From NCBI GenBank assembly GCA_024226535.1, contig JAAELP010000444.1:1-56980 (forward strand): a stretch of DNA of 56,980 bases, written 5' to 3'. Shown here piece by piece: positions 45,571-53,702 of this stretch. The DNA is from Planctomycetota bacterium. Lineage in GTDB: Bacteria > Planctomycetota > Phycisphaerae > Phycisphaerales > SM1A02. The notes beneath the pieces were generated by a model. That model saw nothing but the letters and a program-made list of their open reading frames with translations, was not told the DNA's origin and searched no databases. The stretch's first letter is position 1. Each line of letters begins with the position of its first letter. Made by a program: the position numbers and the translations under genes.

Positions 45571-47054
45571 GGCGCGTCGGCTCCGTTGGCGATCGTGGTC
45601 GGCGTCGGGGGAGAGCCGGAATCCCAGGTCAGCGCCGTCGCCACCGCCCCGAGCACGAGCGCGACCGCCGCGACGACCTTGACCCAGCGGACCAGGCGGT
45701 CGATGGCCAGCCCCTTGACGGGGCGCCCGACCAGTGACTGGAGATACTCCTGGCGCCACCTGATCGATCCGTGCCGCCAGCTCCGGCGGCCCGGGTCGAC
45801 GGTGTTGAGCCGCGCCACGCCGCCGAGGGCGCCGTGCATCGCGCCGACCGCCTCCTCGGTGATCCGGGCGTCCGTGGCGTCGGTTTCGCCGAGTCCGCTG
45901 AGGTGCTGCACCGCGAAGGTGTCCGCCTGTCGCTCGTACCGTCGCGACACCCAGCCGAAGGCGAGCAACGCCGCCACCGCCGCCACCGCGGTCGCCGCGC
46001 CGTCCACCCACGCCACCGTGCTTGCGTCCGACCGACCGCCGATCGCGTCGATCGCCAGCAACGGGACGGTGACGATGAACCCCGCCGCCATGAGCAACGC
46101 GAACAGCGTGAGCACCAGCCACGGCAGGTGATGCCTCCGCACGTGACCAACCTCGTGCGCCATGACCGCGCGCACCTGCTCGCGCGGCAGTGCCTCGACG
46201 AGCGAGTCGGTGAGCAGAACGTACCGCAGGAAACCGAGCACGCCCATCACCGCGGCGTTGATCATCGAGCCATCCGTACGCCACAGCAGGAACTGGCGGA
46301 CCCGGACTCGGTGCCGGCGGCAGACTTCGTCGAGGTCGTCGCGCACCGGCCCGGCGCCGAGCGGCTCCACGCTCAGGACGAGCCGCGCGAGCAGCGGCGC
46401 GATCGTGAAGACGGTGAGCCCCGCCGCGAACGTCGCCGCGTCGGCCCACCACGTCGGCCATCGATCCTGACCGAAGCGAGCGAACACGAGGTGGATCGTC
46501 TCGGCCACGCCGAGGATCAGCAGCACCGGCACCAGCAGCAGGAGCAGGTGGGTCCGCACCTGCTGGAGGACGTACTGGCCGCGGCTGGGGATCCGGTAGA
46601 TCGGCTGGCCGGTGTCCAGGCGCCTCAGGAGCAGCGCCTCGCGCAGGCGGCGCTCGATCGGGTAGTGCAGGTACCAGAGACCGAGGGCCCCGGCGAGCGG
46701 CGGCAACAGGACGATGAGCTCGTCGAGCAGGATCCAGTCGCCGATCACCGCGCGGACCGCCGCGAGCCATCCCAGCAGCAGCACCGCCGAGGCGTGGGCG
46801 ACGACGATCGCCCAGCGCGCGACGGCGAGCATGCGGTCGGCGGCGATGATCGGGCCGGGCGCCTGCCCGCGCGCCAGCCGCCGATCGCACCGCCGCAGGC
46901 CCAACGCCGCCAGGAGCAGGATCGCGAGGACCGGCCCCAGCGCGAGCACGGTCGTCCACGGCGGATCGAGAAGCGGCTCGGTTCGCGCGAGTCCGGGCGA
47001 GGAATCGGCGATGAGCACGATCGCGACGATGATGATTGGGAAGAGCTGAGTCAC
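45567..47054 (-). CDS. M48-type membrane metalloprotease
   Basis: 495 residues, start GTG. Membrane helices are spread over the N-terminal 230 residues and near 315-350. The zinc motif HEVGH (residues 300-304) lies in AVMAHEVGHVRRHH, and the third ligand is Glu in RYERQADTF. Such proteins are HtpX- or Ste24-like and degrade damaged membrane proteins. It shares its stop with the dapF start (ATGA). A TAGGAT box at 47093-47088 fits as a promoter. Confidence 0.9.
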   Translation of the reverse strand: MTQLFPIIIVAIVLIADSSPGLARTEPLLDPPWTTVLALGPVLAILLLAALGLRRCDRRLARGQAPGPIIAADRMLAVARWAIVVAHASAVLLLGWLAAVRAVIGDWILLDELIVLLPPLAGALGLWYLHYPIERRLREALLLRRLDTGQPIYRIPSRGQYVLQQVRTHLLLLLVPVLLILGVAETIHLVFARFGQDRWPTWWADAATFAAGLTVFTIAPLLARLVLSVEPLGAGPVRDDLDEVCRRHRVRVRQFLLWRTDGSMINAAVMGVLGFLRYVLLTDSLVEALPREQVRAVMAHEVGHVRRHHLPWLVLTLFALLMAAGFIVTVPLLAIDAIGGRSDASTVAWVDGAATAVAAVAALLAFGWVSRRYERQADTFAVQHLSGLGETDATDARITEEAVGAMHGALGGVARLNTVDPGRRSWRHGSIRWRQEYLQSLVGRPVKGLAIDRLVRWVKVVAAVALVLGAVATALTWDSGSPPTPTTIANGADAP

Positions 47055-47090
47055 GGAGGGGAAGGCACGAAGGGTGCGCGGAGGCTCATC

Positions 47091-48542
47091 CTATTCCGCG
47101 GGTCCGGCGAGGTTGGCGGGCCGGCGAATCTCGCCGAAATCGACCACGACCGGACCGTGCCGGTAGAAATCGACGTTGAGCGCGTCGCGACGAACGTACG
47201 TCAGCACGAGACAGTTGGCGCGGAGACGCTCGGCGTAGGCGATGTCCCCTTCCCCCGGACCGGCGAAGTCGTCGTTGGCGTGGCGCTGCGCGTGGAAGTG
47301 GAAGTGCAGAAGCGAGGTGTAGCCGGCGTCGACCATCGGTTGCGACGCCTGGAATCTGCGGTCGTGGACGCGCACCCCCGGCGCGAACTCGACGACGCGG
47401 AACCCGCCGTCCGGACCCGGCGCGAGGACACCGCCGTACTCGGTGGTCTCGTCGAGCAGGTCACGCTCGGCGATCTCGAAGAGCGCGGCGACGACGCGCG
47501 TGTCGGCGAGGGCCTCGGACACCAGCGTGAGGGCGAGCAGGTCGCCCCAAGTGAGGGCGTCGCGCCATGGGTGCAGGGGCCGACGCGGGTCCGCCAGATC
47601 GTTGACGGAGTTCCACTGGTGCGACCGGAAGCGACGGCCCCGCAGGCGATCGTCGAGGTCCGCGGTAAGCGAGGCGGCGTCCCGCTCCAGCAGGTCCGGC
47701 CGGTGCCGCGCGGCGGTGAGCACGACCGGCAGGTGGCGAAGCTCCAGGTCGCGTCGATACTCCGGCGGCAGCGTCGCGAGCACCGCAAGCGTCTCGGACA
47801 GGAAGGCCTCGTGCTCGGGCGTCAGGAGCGTGCGCAGCCAGAGGATCTCCTCGCGGTTGTGCGGCACCACGCCGAGATCCCGTTCGCCGCGGATCAGGTC
47901 GGCGATGAACAGGTCGTCCGGAGCCGGCTCGTACGCCGCCAGCACCTGGATCAGCGCATCGCGTCGACCCAGCCGGTGCAGCAGCTCCCAGCACCGCGTG
48001 CGCAGGCCCTGCTGAGCCACGCCGCGGGTGGTCAGGAACATCTCGAGCAGACGCGGCTCGACCTGGTCGTCGCCACCCCAGAGCCGAGCGAGGGCGACGA
48101 ACTCTGGCCGCTCGTGCTCGGGCGCAGAGCCCGCGGGGCGCGACCAGCTTCGGACGAGCGCGGGCGCGAGGTCGTCCCAGCCGGCGTCGGCGATCCGCGC
48201 GCAGGTGAACTCCAGGGCGCCCCAGTTCTCGATTACCGGGACACGTCGGGCCAGCAGACGCCGAAGGCTCACGGGGTCGTCGGCGAGCAGCACGTCGAAC
48301 GCCGCGGCGCGGACCTCCGTGCGGTAGCCGGGCCGCCACACCGCGCCGGCGAGGGCGGACCACGCCGAGTCGTCGTCCGGCGACGGCGGATCCAGACGCT
48401 CGACGGCGACGAGTTGTCGCCGCGCGCCGGTTGCGGGATCGCCGAGCACCGCCACCGGGTCGTCGACACGCGGGGCCGGGCTGCACCCACCGACCACGCC
48501 GACGGCGAGCAGAACCAGGAGCGGTGCTAGAATCACGTGCAT
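47091..48542 (-). CDS. Lipoprotein of unknown function with His/Asp-rich C-terminus
   Basis: 483 residues. The lipoprotein signal LLAVGVVGGC has the lipidated Cys at 20; the n-region is short with only one His, so a slightly different start is possible (GTG 48536). The middle is helical, perhaps HEAT-like. The C-terminal 100 residues contain YTSLLHFHFHAQRHANDDFAGPGEGD and LVLTYVRRDALNVDFY, a pattern with H-x-H and later Asp that recalls a JAMM metal site, though the usual Ser is missing. The ATG overlaps the divergent NifU-like ATG by two bases. Family not recognised. Confidence 0.7.
   Translation of the reverse strand: MHVILAPLLVLLAVGVVGGCSPAPRVDDPVAVLGDPATGARRQLVAVERLDPPSPDDDSAWSALAGAVWRPGYRTEVRAAAFDVLLADDPVSLRRLLARRVPVIENWGALEFTCARIADAGWDDLAPALVRSWSRPAGSAPEHERPEFVALARLWGGDDQVEPRLLEMFLTTRGVAQQGLRTRCWELLHRLGRRDALIQVLAAYEPAPDDLFIADLIRGERDLGVVPHNREEILWLRTLLTPEHEAFLSETLAVLATLPPEYRRDLELRHLPVVLTAARHRPDLLERDAASLTADLDDRLRGRRFRSHQWNSVNDLADPRRPLHPWRDALTWGDLLALTLVSEALADTRVVAALFEIAERDLLDETTEYGGVLAPGPDGGFRVVEFAPGVRVHDRRFQASQPMVDAGYTSLLHFHFHAQRHANDDFAGPGEGDIAYAERLRANCLVLTYVRRDALNVDFYRHGPVVVDFGEIRRPANLAGPAE
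48528..48533 (+). promoter_or_regulatory. -10 box TAGAAT of the NifU-like gene
   Basis: TAGAAT ends 7 nt before the ATG at 48541 and has no SD after it. It lies inside the first codons of the divergent lipoprotein gene. Confidence 0.55.
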
Positions 48543-48816
48543 GGTGCCCTGTCCCTCAGATCCTCAGCTCTCCGAGACCGACGACGTGCCGCTGCGCGAA
48601 CGGGTCCAGGCGATTCTCAACCTGATCCGTCCCGCAATCCAGTCCGACGGCGGCGATCTCGAGCTTGTGGACGTGCGAGACGACGGGACCGTCCTGGTCC
48701 GTTTCCATGGGGCCTGCGTCGGCTGCCCGTCGAGCGGCATCACCCTCCAGGTGGGAATCGAGCGGCAGCTCAAGGACCGAATCCCGGAGGTAATTGGCGT
48801 CCAGACGGTCGAGTAG
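48541..48816 (+). CDS. NifU C-terminal-domain Fe-S scaffold protein
   Basis: A 91-residue NifU-like (Nfu) domain. Conserved features are LIRPAIQSDGGDLELVDV and GACVGCPSSGITLQVGIE, with the CxxC motif that binds a [4Fe-4S] cluster. It delivers Fe-S clusters to target proteins. Short N-terminal tail, no other domain. Its ATG shares two bases with the start codon of the divergent lipoprotein gene. Confidence 0.93.
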   Translation: MVPCPSDPQLSETDDVPLRERVQAILNLIRPAIQSDGGDLELVDVRDDGTVLVRFHGACVGCPSSGITLQVGIERQLKDRIPEVIGVQTVE

Positions 48817-48874
48817 GGAACACCCCACCCCGCTGAAACGCCCATGGGACGCCGAATCTGCGCCAACGAGCCGC

Positions 48875-48904
48875 TTGTGGAAGGGGGTCGGGTTGGTGTA
48901 CCCT
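48875..48904 (+). promoter_or_regulatory. Candidate csrA promoter (TTGTGG-N18-TACCCT)
   Basis: TTGTGG at 48875-48880 and TACCCT at 48899-48904 would give a leader of about 49 nt. The leader holds the palindrome CCAACGTTGG (48934-48943) and two GGA motifs, one within the AGGAGG SD. GGA in the SD is the usual site of CsrA self-repression. Confidence 0.45.
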
Positions 48905-48959
48905 GTCCTGCGGTGGGAACGCGCATGAACGCGCCAACGTTGGGCAGGAGGTCCGTGGC

Positions 48960-49184
48960 ATGTTGGTGATCACGAGACGGGAAGGGGAAGAGGTCGTGAT
49001 CGGTGATCCAGCCGATCCGGCAGGTATCGTTCGAGTGGCATCGATCAAGGGCGACCGCGTAAGGCTGGCGTTCGACTTCCCGCGGCAGGTGGACGTCCAC
49101 CGCCGGGAGGTCGCCAACCAGATCCTCGCGCAGAAGCCCGCGATCGTCGGCACCATCCGGCCCACGCAGGCCGGTTCGCGGTAG
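48960..49184 (+). CDS. csrA: Carbon storage regulator CsrA
   Basis: A 74-residue RNA-binding protein. The start MLVITRREGEEVVIGD and the block IVRVASIKGDRVRLAFDFPRQVDVHRREV match CsrA, including the Arg at position 45-region that contacts GGA in RNA. The SD AGGAGG is 8-9 nt before the ATG and may itself be a CsrA site. CsrA blocks translation initiation or stabilises target mRNAs; in other bacteria FliW antagonises it, but no fliW or flagellar genes are in the window. Confidence 0.94.
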   Translation: MLVITRREGEEVVIGDPADPAGIVRVASIKGDRVRLAFDFPRQVDVHRREVANQILAQKPAIVGTIRPTQAGSR

Positions 49185-49688
49185 CCGATCGTCAAACGGA
49201 CCAGTACCCCCGCCTTCCCGGCGGGACCGCACCACGAGGTTGTCGTTGCGCCGACGGCCCTGCCCTGCTCATGCGGGGTCGGGGGCTGGGCCCATTGGCC
49301 CATGGGCTCGGCGGCCCATGGGCCAATGGCAGTTGGGGGGGTGGCCCGCCAAGCCCCGGCGGGCACGGTCCGGCCGCTCCGTGCCGGTGTCCCGCCTCGT
49401 CGCAGGGTCGTCCGTGACCCCAGTTCCTCACGATCGATTGCGGCCCTGGAGCTTGGCGGACGGCCAGACCGCCAGCCTCCAGCGACCATTGTCGCGAACG
49501 TCGACGTTCCGACCCGCCTTCCGTGGCAAACCGGTCACCGGCGTCGCTCGCACGCGAACGCGTCCCTGCGTCTGCGCGTGCTCCCGGGTGCTGACAGAGC
49601 AGGCTCGGGCGCCGGCCCGCGACGGCGCGGAGCGTGTCCCCTCCGGACGCGCGCTCGACCCCGACCACGGACCGTCTGCCCGAACCGC
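49185..49688. other. Gene-free region with several hairpins between csrA and mraZ
   Basis: No convincing protein or known RNA gene is seen in this 504-nt gap between two convergent genes; third-position GC bias is not consistent in any frame. It holds hairpins at 49209-49225 (CCCGCC/GGCGGG), 49292-49329 (a perfect 16-bp stem) and near 49363-49386 (GGCACGG/CCGTGCC on the minus strand). I looked for RNase P, tmRNA and SRP RNA blocks and found none. The mraW/rsmH gene that normally follows mraZ is absent. An unknown structured RNA is possible. Confidence 0.5.
49292..49329. repeat. Perfect 16-bp inverted repeat
   Basis: CCATTGGCCCATGGGC, a 6-nt loop TCGGCG, and GCCCATGGGCCAATGG pair without mismatch. 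Each arm contains CCCATGGG, itself a palindrome. No T-run follows on either strand. It could terminate transcription from both convergent genes or be a protein-binding site. Confidence 0.7.
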
Positions 49689-50162
49689 TCACTCCGACTC
49701 CCCTCGGCGCTGCTCCTCGTGAGCCCTTCGCGCCTGAAGCACGATCTCGGCGTGCTTCGCGAGATTCTGCTCCCGCCGGTCTTCCCAGACCGATGGGGGC
49801 CTCAGCTCCAGATGGTCCTTCACCCCCAGAATCACGATCCCCTGCTCGACCCCGATCAACCGCAGCAGCCGCTCCGGCAGACGCACCCGGCCCGCCTTGT
49901 CCGGCACCATGTGCCTGGCCTGCGAGAAGAGCATCTCCTCGAACGCCATCATCTCCTCGGCCGGCAGCAGGGACCGACCCATGGCCGCCGCCATCTCCTC
50001 GAAGGTCCGCTCCGGCCAGATCCAGAGGGCCCCGTTGGGTCCGGGAGCCACGTAGAAGCCCGCGCCGTGGACCTTCGGATCGAGCCGCGCACGGATCTCG
50101 GCGGGAATCGCCATCCGTTGCTTTGCGTCGATCGTGTGTTCGTATTCGCCGGTAAAGAGCAC
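49689..50162 (-). CDS. mraZ: Transcriptional regulator MraZ
   Basis: 157 residues. The two SpoVT/AbrB-like halves carry the DxxxR signatures: DAKQRMAIPAEIR and DKAGRVRLPERLLR. MraZ binds repeats upstream of its own gene and controls the cell-wall (dcw) cluster in many bacteria. Start GTG with a GAGG SD. The usual downstream rsmH and fts/mur genes are missing here; the gene stands alone, with its operator intact. Its target in this organism is therefore open. Confidence 0.95.
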   Translation of the reverse strand: MLFTGEYEHTIDAKQRMAIPAEIRARLDPKVHGAGFYVAPGPNGALWIWPERTFEEMAAAMGRSLLPAEEMMAFEEMLFSQARHMVPDKAGRVRLPERLLRLIGVEQGIVILGVKDHLELRPPSVWEDRREQNLAKHAEIVLQARRAHEEQRRGESE

Positions 50163-50198
50163 GCATCACTGCCTCGACCGAAGTCGCGGGCACAGTAA

Positions 50199-50233
50199 CC
50201 CACTTTGCCCCACTTTGCTACACCATTTGCCAC
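50199..50233 (-). promoter_or_regulatory. MraZ operator: four GTGNN repeats at 10-bp spacing
   Basis: On the minus strand GTGGC, GTGTA, GTGGG and GTGGG begin exactly 10 bp apart (plus-strand positions 50229, 50219, 50209, 50199). The intervening five bases are AAATG, GCAAA and GCAAA. This matches the known MraZ box of TGGG-type direct repeats with 5-bp spacers. It lies just upstream of a TACTGT -10 box (50197-50192), so MraZ could repress its own gene. Confidence 0.85.
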
Positions 50234-50511
50234 CCGAGGCCACAAAAGCCCCCGCTGCGCCCCACGCCATCCGAGGTGGGTCTGCGCAACCAGATAACCC
50301 ACAAGGAGTTGGCGCTATGATGCTCGGGGAGAAATCTCGGTGGCAGGGTCGTACCCCGCCTCATGAGCCCCCCCTTCCGGGCCGATCAACTCGGTGGATC
50401 GACCGTGGACAAGGGCCCTCCCCCGTGCGGGACGCCGTCCGAAACCACGGTCGCACACCAACTCTCCGTGCGCCGCTCGACATCCGTCGTCGCGCGGCGC
50501 GGGTCCGGTCT
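50234..50511 (+). other. Leader region of the flavin-reductase gene
   Basis: The 278 nt between the MraZ operator and the reductase ATG hold a strong SD (AAGGAG, 50303-50308) and ATG 50317, in frame with the reductase. The 65 codons this would add have weaker third-position GC bias than the rest and look basic and low-complexity, so I treat it as an uncertain extension or an upstream ORF. Confidence 0.4.
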
Positions 50512-51039
50512 ATGTCGCGGGAAAACGGCTCCACGATCGACGCTGCCCTCCGACAGATCCCCAGCGGTCTGTTCGTGCTGACCACGCGCCACAACGACGT
50601 GCGCTCCGGCGTTCTGGCGCGCTGGGTGCAGCCGTGCTCGCTCCACCCACCGCTGGTGATGGTCGCGATCGCCCAGGGCCTTCCCGTCGAGCCCCTCATG
50701 CGAGACAGCCGCGCGTTCGCGCTCTGCCAGATCAGCGCCGACGACGCCTTGCTCCGCCGTCTCTTCGCCTCGCCACCGGACCGCGATGAGGATCCGTTCG
50801 TCTCGCTGCCGTCCCGGACGGCGCCGAGCGGCTCGCCGATCATCGAGCGCGCCCTCAGCTACCTCGACTGCGAACTCATGCGTCACGTGGATCTCGATAC
50901 GTGCTACCGGCTCTACGTGGGCGAGGTCATGCACGGTGAGCTGATCCACTCCGACCAGGCGCCGGCCGTCGTGCTCGGGAACAACGAGTTGATGCCGCCG
51001 AGCGGCACGAACGGGGCCAACGGCGTCACGACGCCGTAG
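50512..51039 (+). CDS. Flavin-reductase-like domain protein
   Basis: 175 residues from ATG 50512. The FMN-binding split-barrel pattern is visible: LRQIPSGLFVLTTRHNDVRSGVLARWVQPCS, then PPLVMVAIAQGLPVEPLMRDSRAFALCQIS, and near the end LDCELMRHVDLDTCYRLYVGEVMHG. It probably reduces or binds FMN. The start is uncertain: an in-frame ATG at 50317 has a much better SD. The stop is followed by GGACGC repeats and a promoter for the glycosyltransferase. Confidence 0.82.
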   Translation: MSRENGSTIDAALRQIPSGLFVLTTRHNDVRSGVLARWVQPCSLHPPLVMVAIAQGLPVEPLMRDSRAFALCQISADDALLRRLFASPPDRDEDPFVSLPSRTAPSGSPIIERALSYLDCELMRHVDLDTCYRLYVGEVMHGELIHSDQAPAVVLGNNELMPPSGTNGANGVTTP

Positions 51040-51045
51040 GCCGAA

Positions 51046-51062
51046 CACGGACGCGGACGCGG
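51046..51062 (+). repeat. GGACGC tandem running into a -10 box
   Basis: CACGGACGCGGACGCGG fills most of the space after the reductase stop codon and runs straight into TATCAT. The 14-mer GGACGCGGACGCGG is the same as at 21293-21306, with the -10 box at the same distance. Confidence 0.75.
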
Positions 51063-51068
51063 TATCAT
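51063..51068 (+). promoter_or_regulatory. -10 box TATCAT of the glycosyltransferase gene
   Basis: TATCAT ends 8 nt before ATG 51077 without an SD. It starts exactly where the hexamer repeat ends, as at the methyltransferase gene. Confidence 0.5.
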
Positions 51069-51076
51069 CGCCCCCG

Positions 51077-52225
51077 ATGCGCGTCCTTCACATCGTGGAA
51101 GCGTCCAACACCGGCGTGGGTCGTCACGTAGTCGATCTCGCCGCGGGGCTCCTTGGTCACGACTGCCGCGTGGACCTCGTCTACTCGACGCGCCGCATGG
51201 ACGACGTCTTCGCTGAACGGCTGCGCTCGCTCCCCGAACTGCACGCGACCGCGATCGACATGCAGCGCCGACCCGCGATCGCCGATGCGACCGTCGTCCG
51301 GCGGGTCCGCGCGCTCGCCCGCCAGCGCGGGCCGTTCGACATCGTCCACGGGCACAGCTCCAAGGGCGGCGCCATCGCGCGGCTGGCGGCTGGTGGTCGG
51401 GGACCGGCCGTCGTCTACACGCCCAACGGCGTGTTCACCATGAATCCGGAACTCTCGTCGCTCGCGCGCCGGGCCGTCGGGGCGATCGAGCGCCGGCTCG
51501 CGCGCCGCACCGACGCGGTCATCGCGGTCTCGCCGGTCGAACGCGATCACCTCCGCGACCTCGGCGTCGCCGACCGCCTGCTCCACGTCATCCCCAACGG
51601 CATCCCCGCTCGGGCGTGGGAACCGCGCGAGACGGCGCGACGCAACTTCGGCATCGGTCCCGACGAGATCGTGGTCGGCTTCCTCGGTCGCCTGTCACCG
51701 CAGAAGAACCCCGAGTTGCTCGTCGACGCGTTCGCTCGCCTCGCCTCGCGGTGCCCCGAGGCCACGCTCGCCGTCGTCGGCGACGGCCCCCGCGCCGATG
51801 CGTGCCGCGATCTCGTCGGCGCCGCGAAGCTCGACGGCCGCGTGCGCTGGCTCGGCTTCCAGACCGCCGAGGCGGCGATGCCGGCCTTCGACGTCTTCGC
51901 GATGCCGAGCCGGTACGAGGGAATGCCGTACGTGCTGATGGAGGCGTTGTGCCTGGGGCTGCCGATCGTCGCCACGGACGTGGGCGGGACGCGGCTGGCG
52001 GTCGTCGACGGCGAGAACGGGCGCGTCGTCGCCCCGGGAGACCCGGCCGCGCTCGCCGACGCGCTGGCGTCGGTCCTCCTCGATCCCGCGCACCGGCAGC
52101 AACTCGGCGCGGCGTCGCGGAAGCTCAGCGAGCGCTTCACCGTCGCCGAGATGGTCCGCCGGACGTTGGCGCTCTACCGTGAGCTCCGTCCCGCGCCCGA
52201 CGAGGCGCGACCCTCCGACCCATGA
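51077..52225 (+). CDS. GT4-family glycosyltransferase
   Basis: 382 residues, GT-B fold. The N-terminal domain begins MRVLHIVEASNTGVGRHVVDLA and has DIVHGHSSKGGAIARLA. The C-terminal domain has VIPNGIP, FLGRLSPQKNPELLVDA and the EX7E donor-binding motif in YEGMPYVLMEALCLGLPIVATDVGG. It transfers a sugar from a nucleotide-sugar donor, probably for a polysaccharide or glycolipid. Acceptor unknown. Overlaps the amidohydrolase gene as ATGA. Confidence 0.94.
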   Translation: MRVLHIVEASNTGVGRHVVDLAAGLLGHDCRVDLVYSTRRMDDVFAERLRSLPELHATAIDMQRRPAIADATVVRRVRALARQRGPFDIVHGHSSKGGAIARLAAGGRGPAVVYTPNGVFTMNPELSSLARRAVGAIERRLARRTDAVIAVSPVERDHLRDLGVADRLLHVIPNGIPARAWEPRETARRNFGIGPDEIVVGFLGRLSPQKNPELLVDAFARLASRCPEATLAVVGDGPRADACRDLVGAAKLDGRVRWLGFQTAEAAMPAFDVFAMPSRYEGMPYVLMEALCLGLPIVATDVGGTRLAVVDGENGRVVAPGDPAALADALASVLLDPAHRQQLGAASRKLSERFTVAEMVRRTLALYRELRPAPDEARPSDP

Positions 52226-53316
52226 GCACACGAACGAACTCCTCCAACCGCCTGGGCATCGACTACGGCCGCGCCGCGACCGAACTCGCCGAGCCGCCGG
52301 TGAGGATCATCGACGTCCACGCGCATCTCGGCGGCGAGGAGGCGATCGCGATCTACCGCGACGTCGCCCGGCTCTTCGGAGTAAGCCTCACCTACAGCAT
52401 GACGCCGCTGGAAGAGGTGACCATGATTCGCGACGCGCTGGAGGGGCGCGTCCGGTTCACGGCCGTCCCGAACTACTGGGCCGAGGAGAACCGCGCGTAC
52501 CACATGGGCGACGGCTACGTCGAGCGGATCGAGCGGTACCACGAGCTGGGTTCGCGCATGGTGAAGTTCTGGGCGGCGCCGCGCGGCCGCGACTACGCCG
52601 ACGAATTCGCCGACGGCGACCCCGACTTCATGCGGCTGGACGCGCCGCACCGCATCCGCGCGATGGAGGCCGCCCGGGATCTCGGGATGGTGTTCATGAC
52701 GCACGTCGCGGACCCGGACACGTGGTTCCGGACGCGGTACACCGACGTCGCCCGCTACGGCACGAAACGCGAACAGTACGAGCCGCTGGAGGCCCTGCTC
52801 GAACGCTTCGACCAGCCGTGGATCGCCGCACACATGGGCGGCTGGCCGGAGGACCTGGAGTTCCTCACCGGCCTCCTCCAGCGTCACGAGAACCTGTACC
52901 TGGACACCAGCGCGACGAAGTGGATGGTGCGCGAGCTGAGCCGGCACTCACGGGCGGAGCTGCTGGAGTTCCTCACGCGGTTCTCGGGCCGCGTCCTCTT
53001 CGGGTCCGACATCGTCACCGCCGACGAGCACCTGCGGACGACCTCGACGGACAACGAGATGGATGCGAAGGCCGCCAGCCGTGACGAGGCGTTCGATCTG
53101 TACGCCGGGCGGTACTGGGCCATGCGCACGCTGCTCGAGACCGAGCACGATGGCGTTTCACCGATCGCCGACCCGGACCTCGCGATGGTCGATCCCGATC
53201 GATACGCCGAGGACGACGCACCCGCGCTCGTCGGCAAGGCGCTTCCGGCCCAGATCCTGCGCAGCGTCTACCACGACGCGGCGCACGACCTGCTGGAGCC
53301 GTACTTCTCGCGTTGA
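52222..53316 (+). CDS. Amidohydrolase-2-family protein
   Basis: 364 residues, TIM-barrel metal-dependent hydrolase. Metal ligands fit IIDVHAHLGG (HxH), MTHVADPDTW (His), WIAAHMGGWPED (His) and FGSDIVT (the final Asp). The family includes decarboxylases and hydrolases of aromatic or uronic acids. It is longer than most, with an insert around 240-300 (STDNEMDAKAASRDEAFDLYAG). It is coupled to the glycosyltransferase upstream, so the substrate may be a carbohydrate; that is a guess. It ends 4 nt from a convergent small gene. Confidence 0.9.
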   Translation: MSTRTNSSNRLGIDYGRAATELAEPPVRIIDVHAHLGGEEAIAIYRDVARLFGVSLTYSMTPLEEVTMIRDALEGRVRFTAVPNYWAEENRAYHMGDGYVERIERYHELGSRMVKFWAAPRGRDYADEFADGDPDFMRLDAPHRIRAMEAARDLGMVFMTHVADPDTWFRTRYTDVARYGTKREQYEPLEALLERFDQPWIAAHMGGWPEDLEFLTGLLQRHENLYLDTSATKWMVRELSRHSRAELLEFLTRFSGRVLFGSDIVTADEHLRTTSTDNEMDAKAASRDEAFDLYAGRYWAMRTLLETEHDGVSPIADPDLAMVDPDRYAEDDAPALVGKALPAQILRSVYHDAAHDLLEPYFSR

Positions 53317-53320
53317 CCGG

Positions 53321-53560
53321 TCAGATTCGAATCGGCGTCCCGACCGTGGTGGTGATGGTCGGCACCGGAGCTTCCCGCAGGGTCTCGCGCGCCGCGTCCA
53401 CGACGAACGCGTGGACCTCGAACGTGGCGGCGACCGCGTCGAGCGCGCCTTCCGTCAGGAAGGACGTCCCGAGCGGATGCTCGTGGGCACGGCGGATGAC
53501 GTCCTGAATCAGCTCGGCCGGCGGCGGCTCCGCCGCGCGGGTCGTTCCCATCACACCCAT
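53321..53560 (-). CDS. Small hypothetical protein (79 aa)
   Basis: From ATG 53560, with an AAAGGA SD 6-7 nt upstream. The sequence (ELIQDVIRRAHEHPLG, ALDAVAATFEVHAFVVDAARETL) predicts two helices of a compact, possibly dimeric alpha-helical protein. A TTGACA box at 53632-53627 lies upstream. It is divergent from the HMG-CoA-lyase-like gene and convergent with the amidohydrolase. Codon use is that of a coding frame. Family unknown. Confidence 0.6.
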   Translation of the reverse strand: MGVMGTTRAAEPPPAELIQDVIRRAHEHPLGTSFLTEGALDAVAATFEVHAFVVDAARETLREAPVPTITTTVGTPIRI

Positions 53561-53702
53561 GTCCGGTCCTTTCGATCCAGCCCGGTCCCCTCCGGCTCCG
53601 GACATGATCTTCCCCCCTTCCGGGGTGTCAAGTACGATAGTCGGCGCGCTGCGACCAAGCGCCGCTTCCGCGGGGACTCCACGAACGCCGAGGTGCCCGA
53701 CC

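Noticed and set aside
45571..46959. N-terminal extension of dapF
   Set aside because: It overlaps the M48 protease gene out of frame; DapF begins normally at 45570 with an ATGA overlap.
49185..49688. RNase P RNA, tmRNA or SRP RNA
   Set aside because: None of the conserved sequence blocks of these RNAs is found on either strand.
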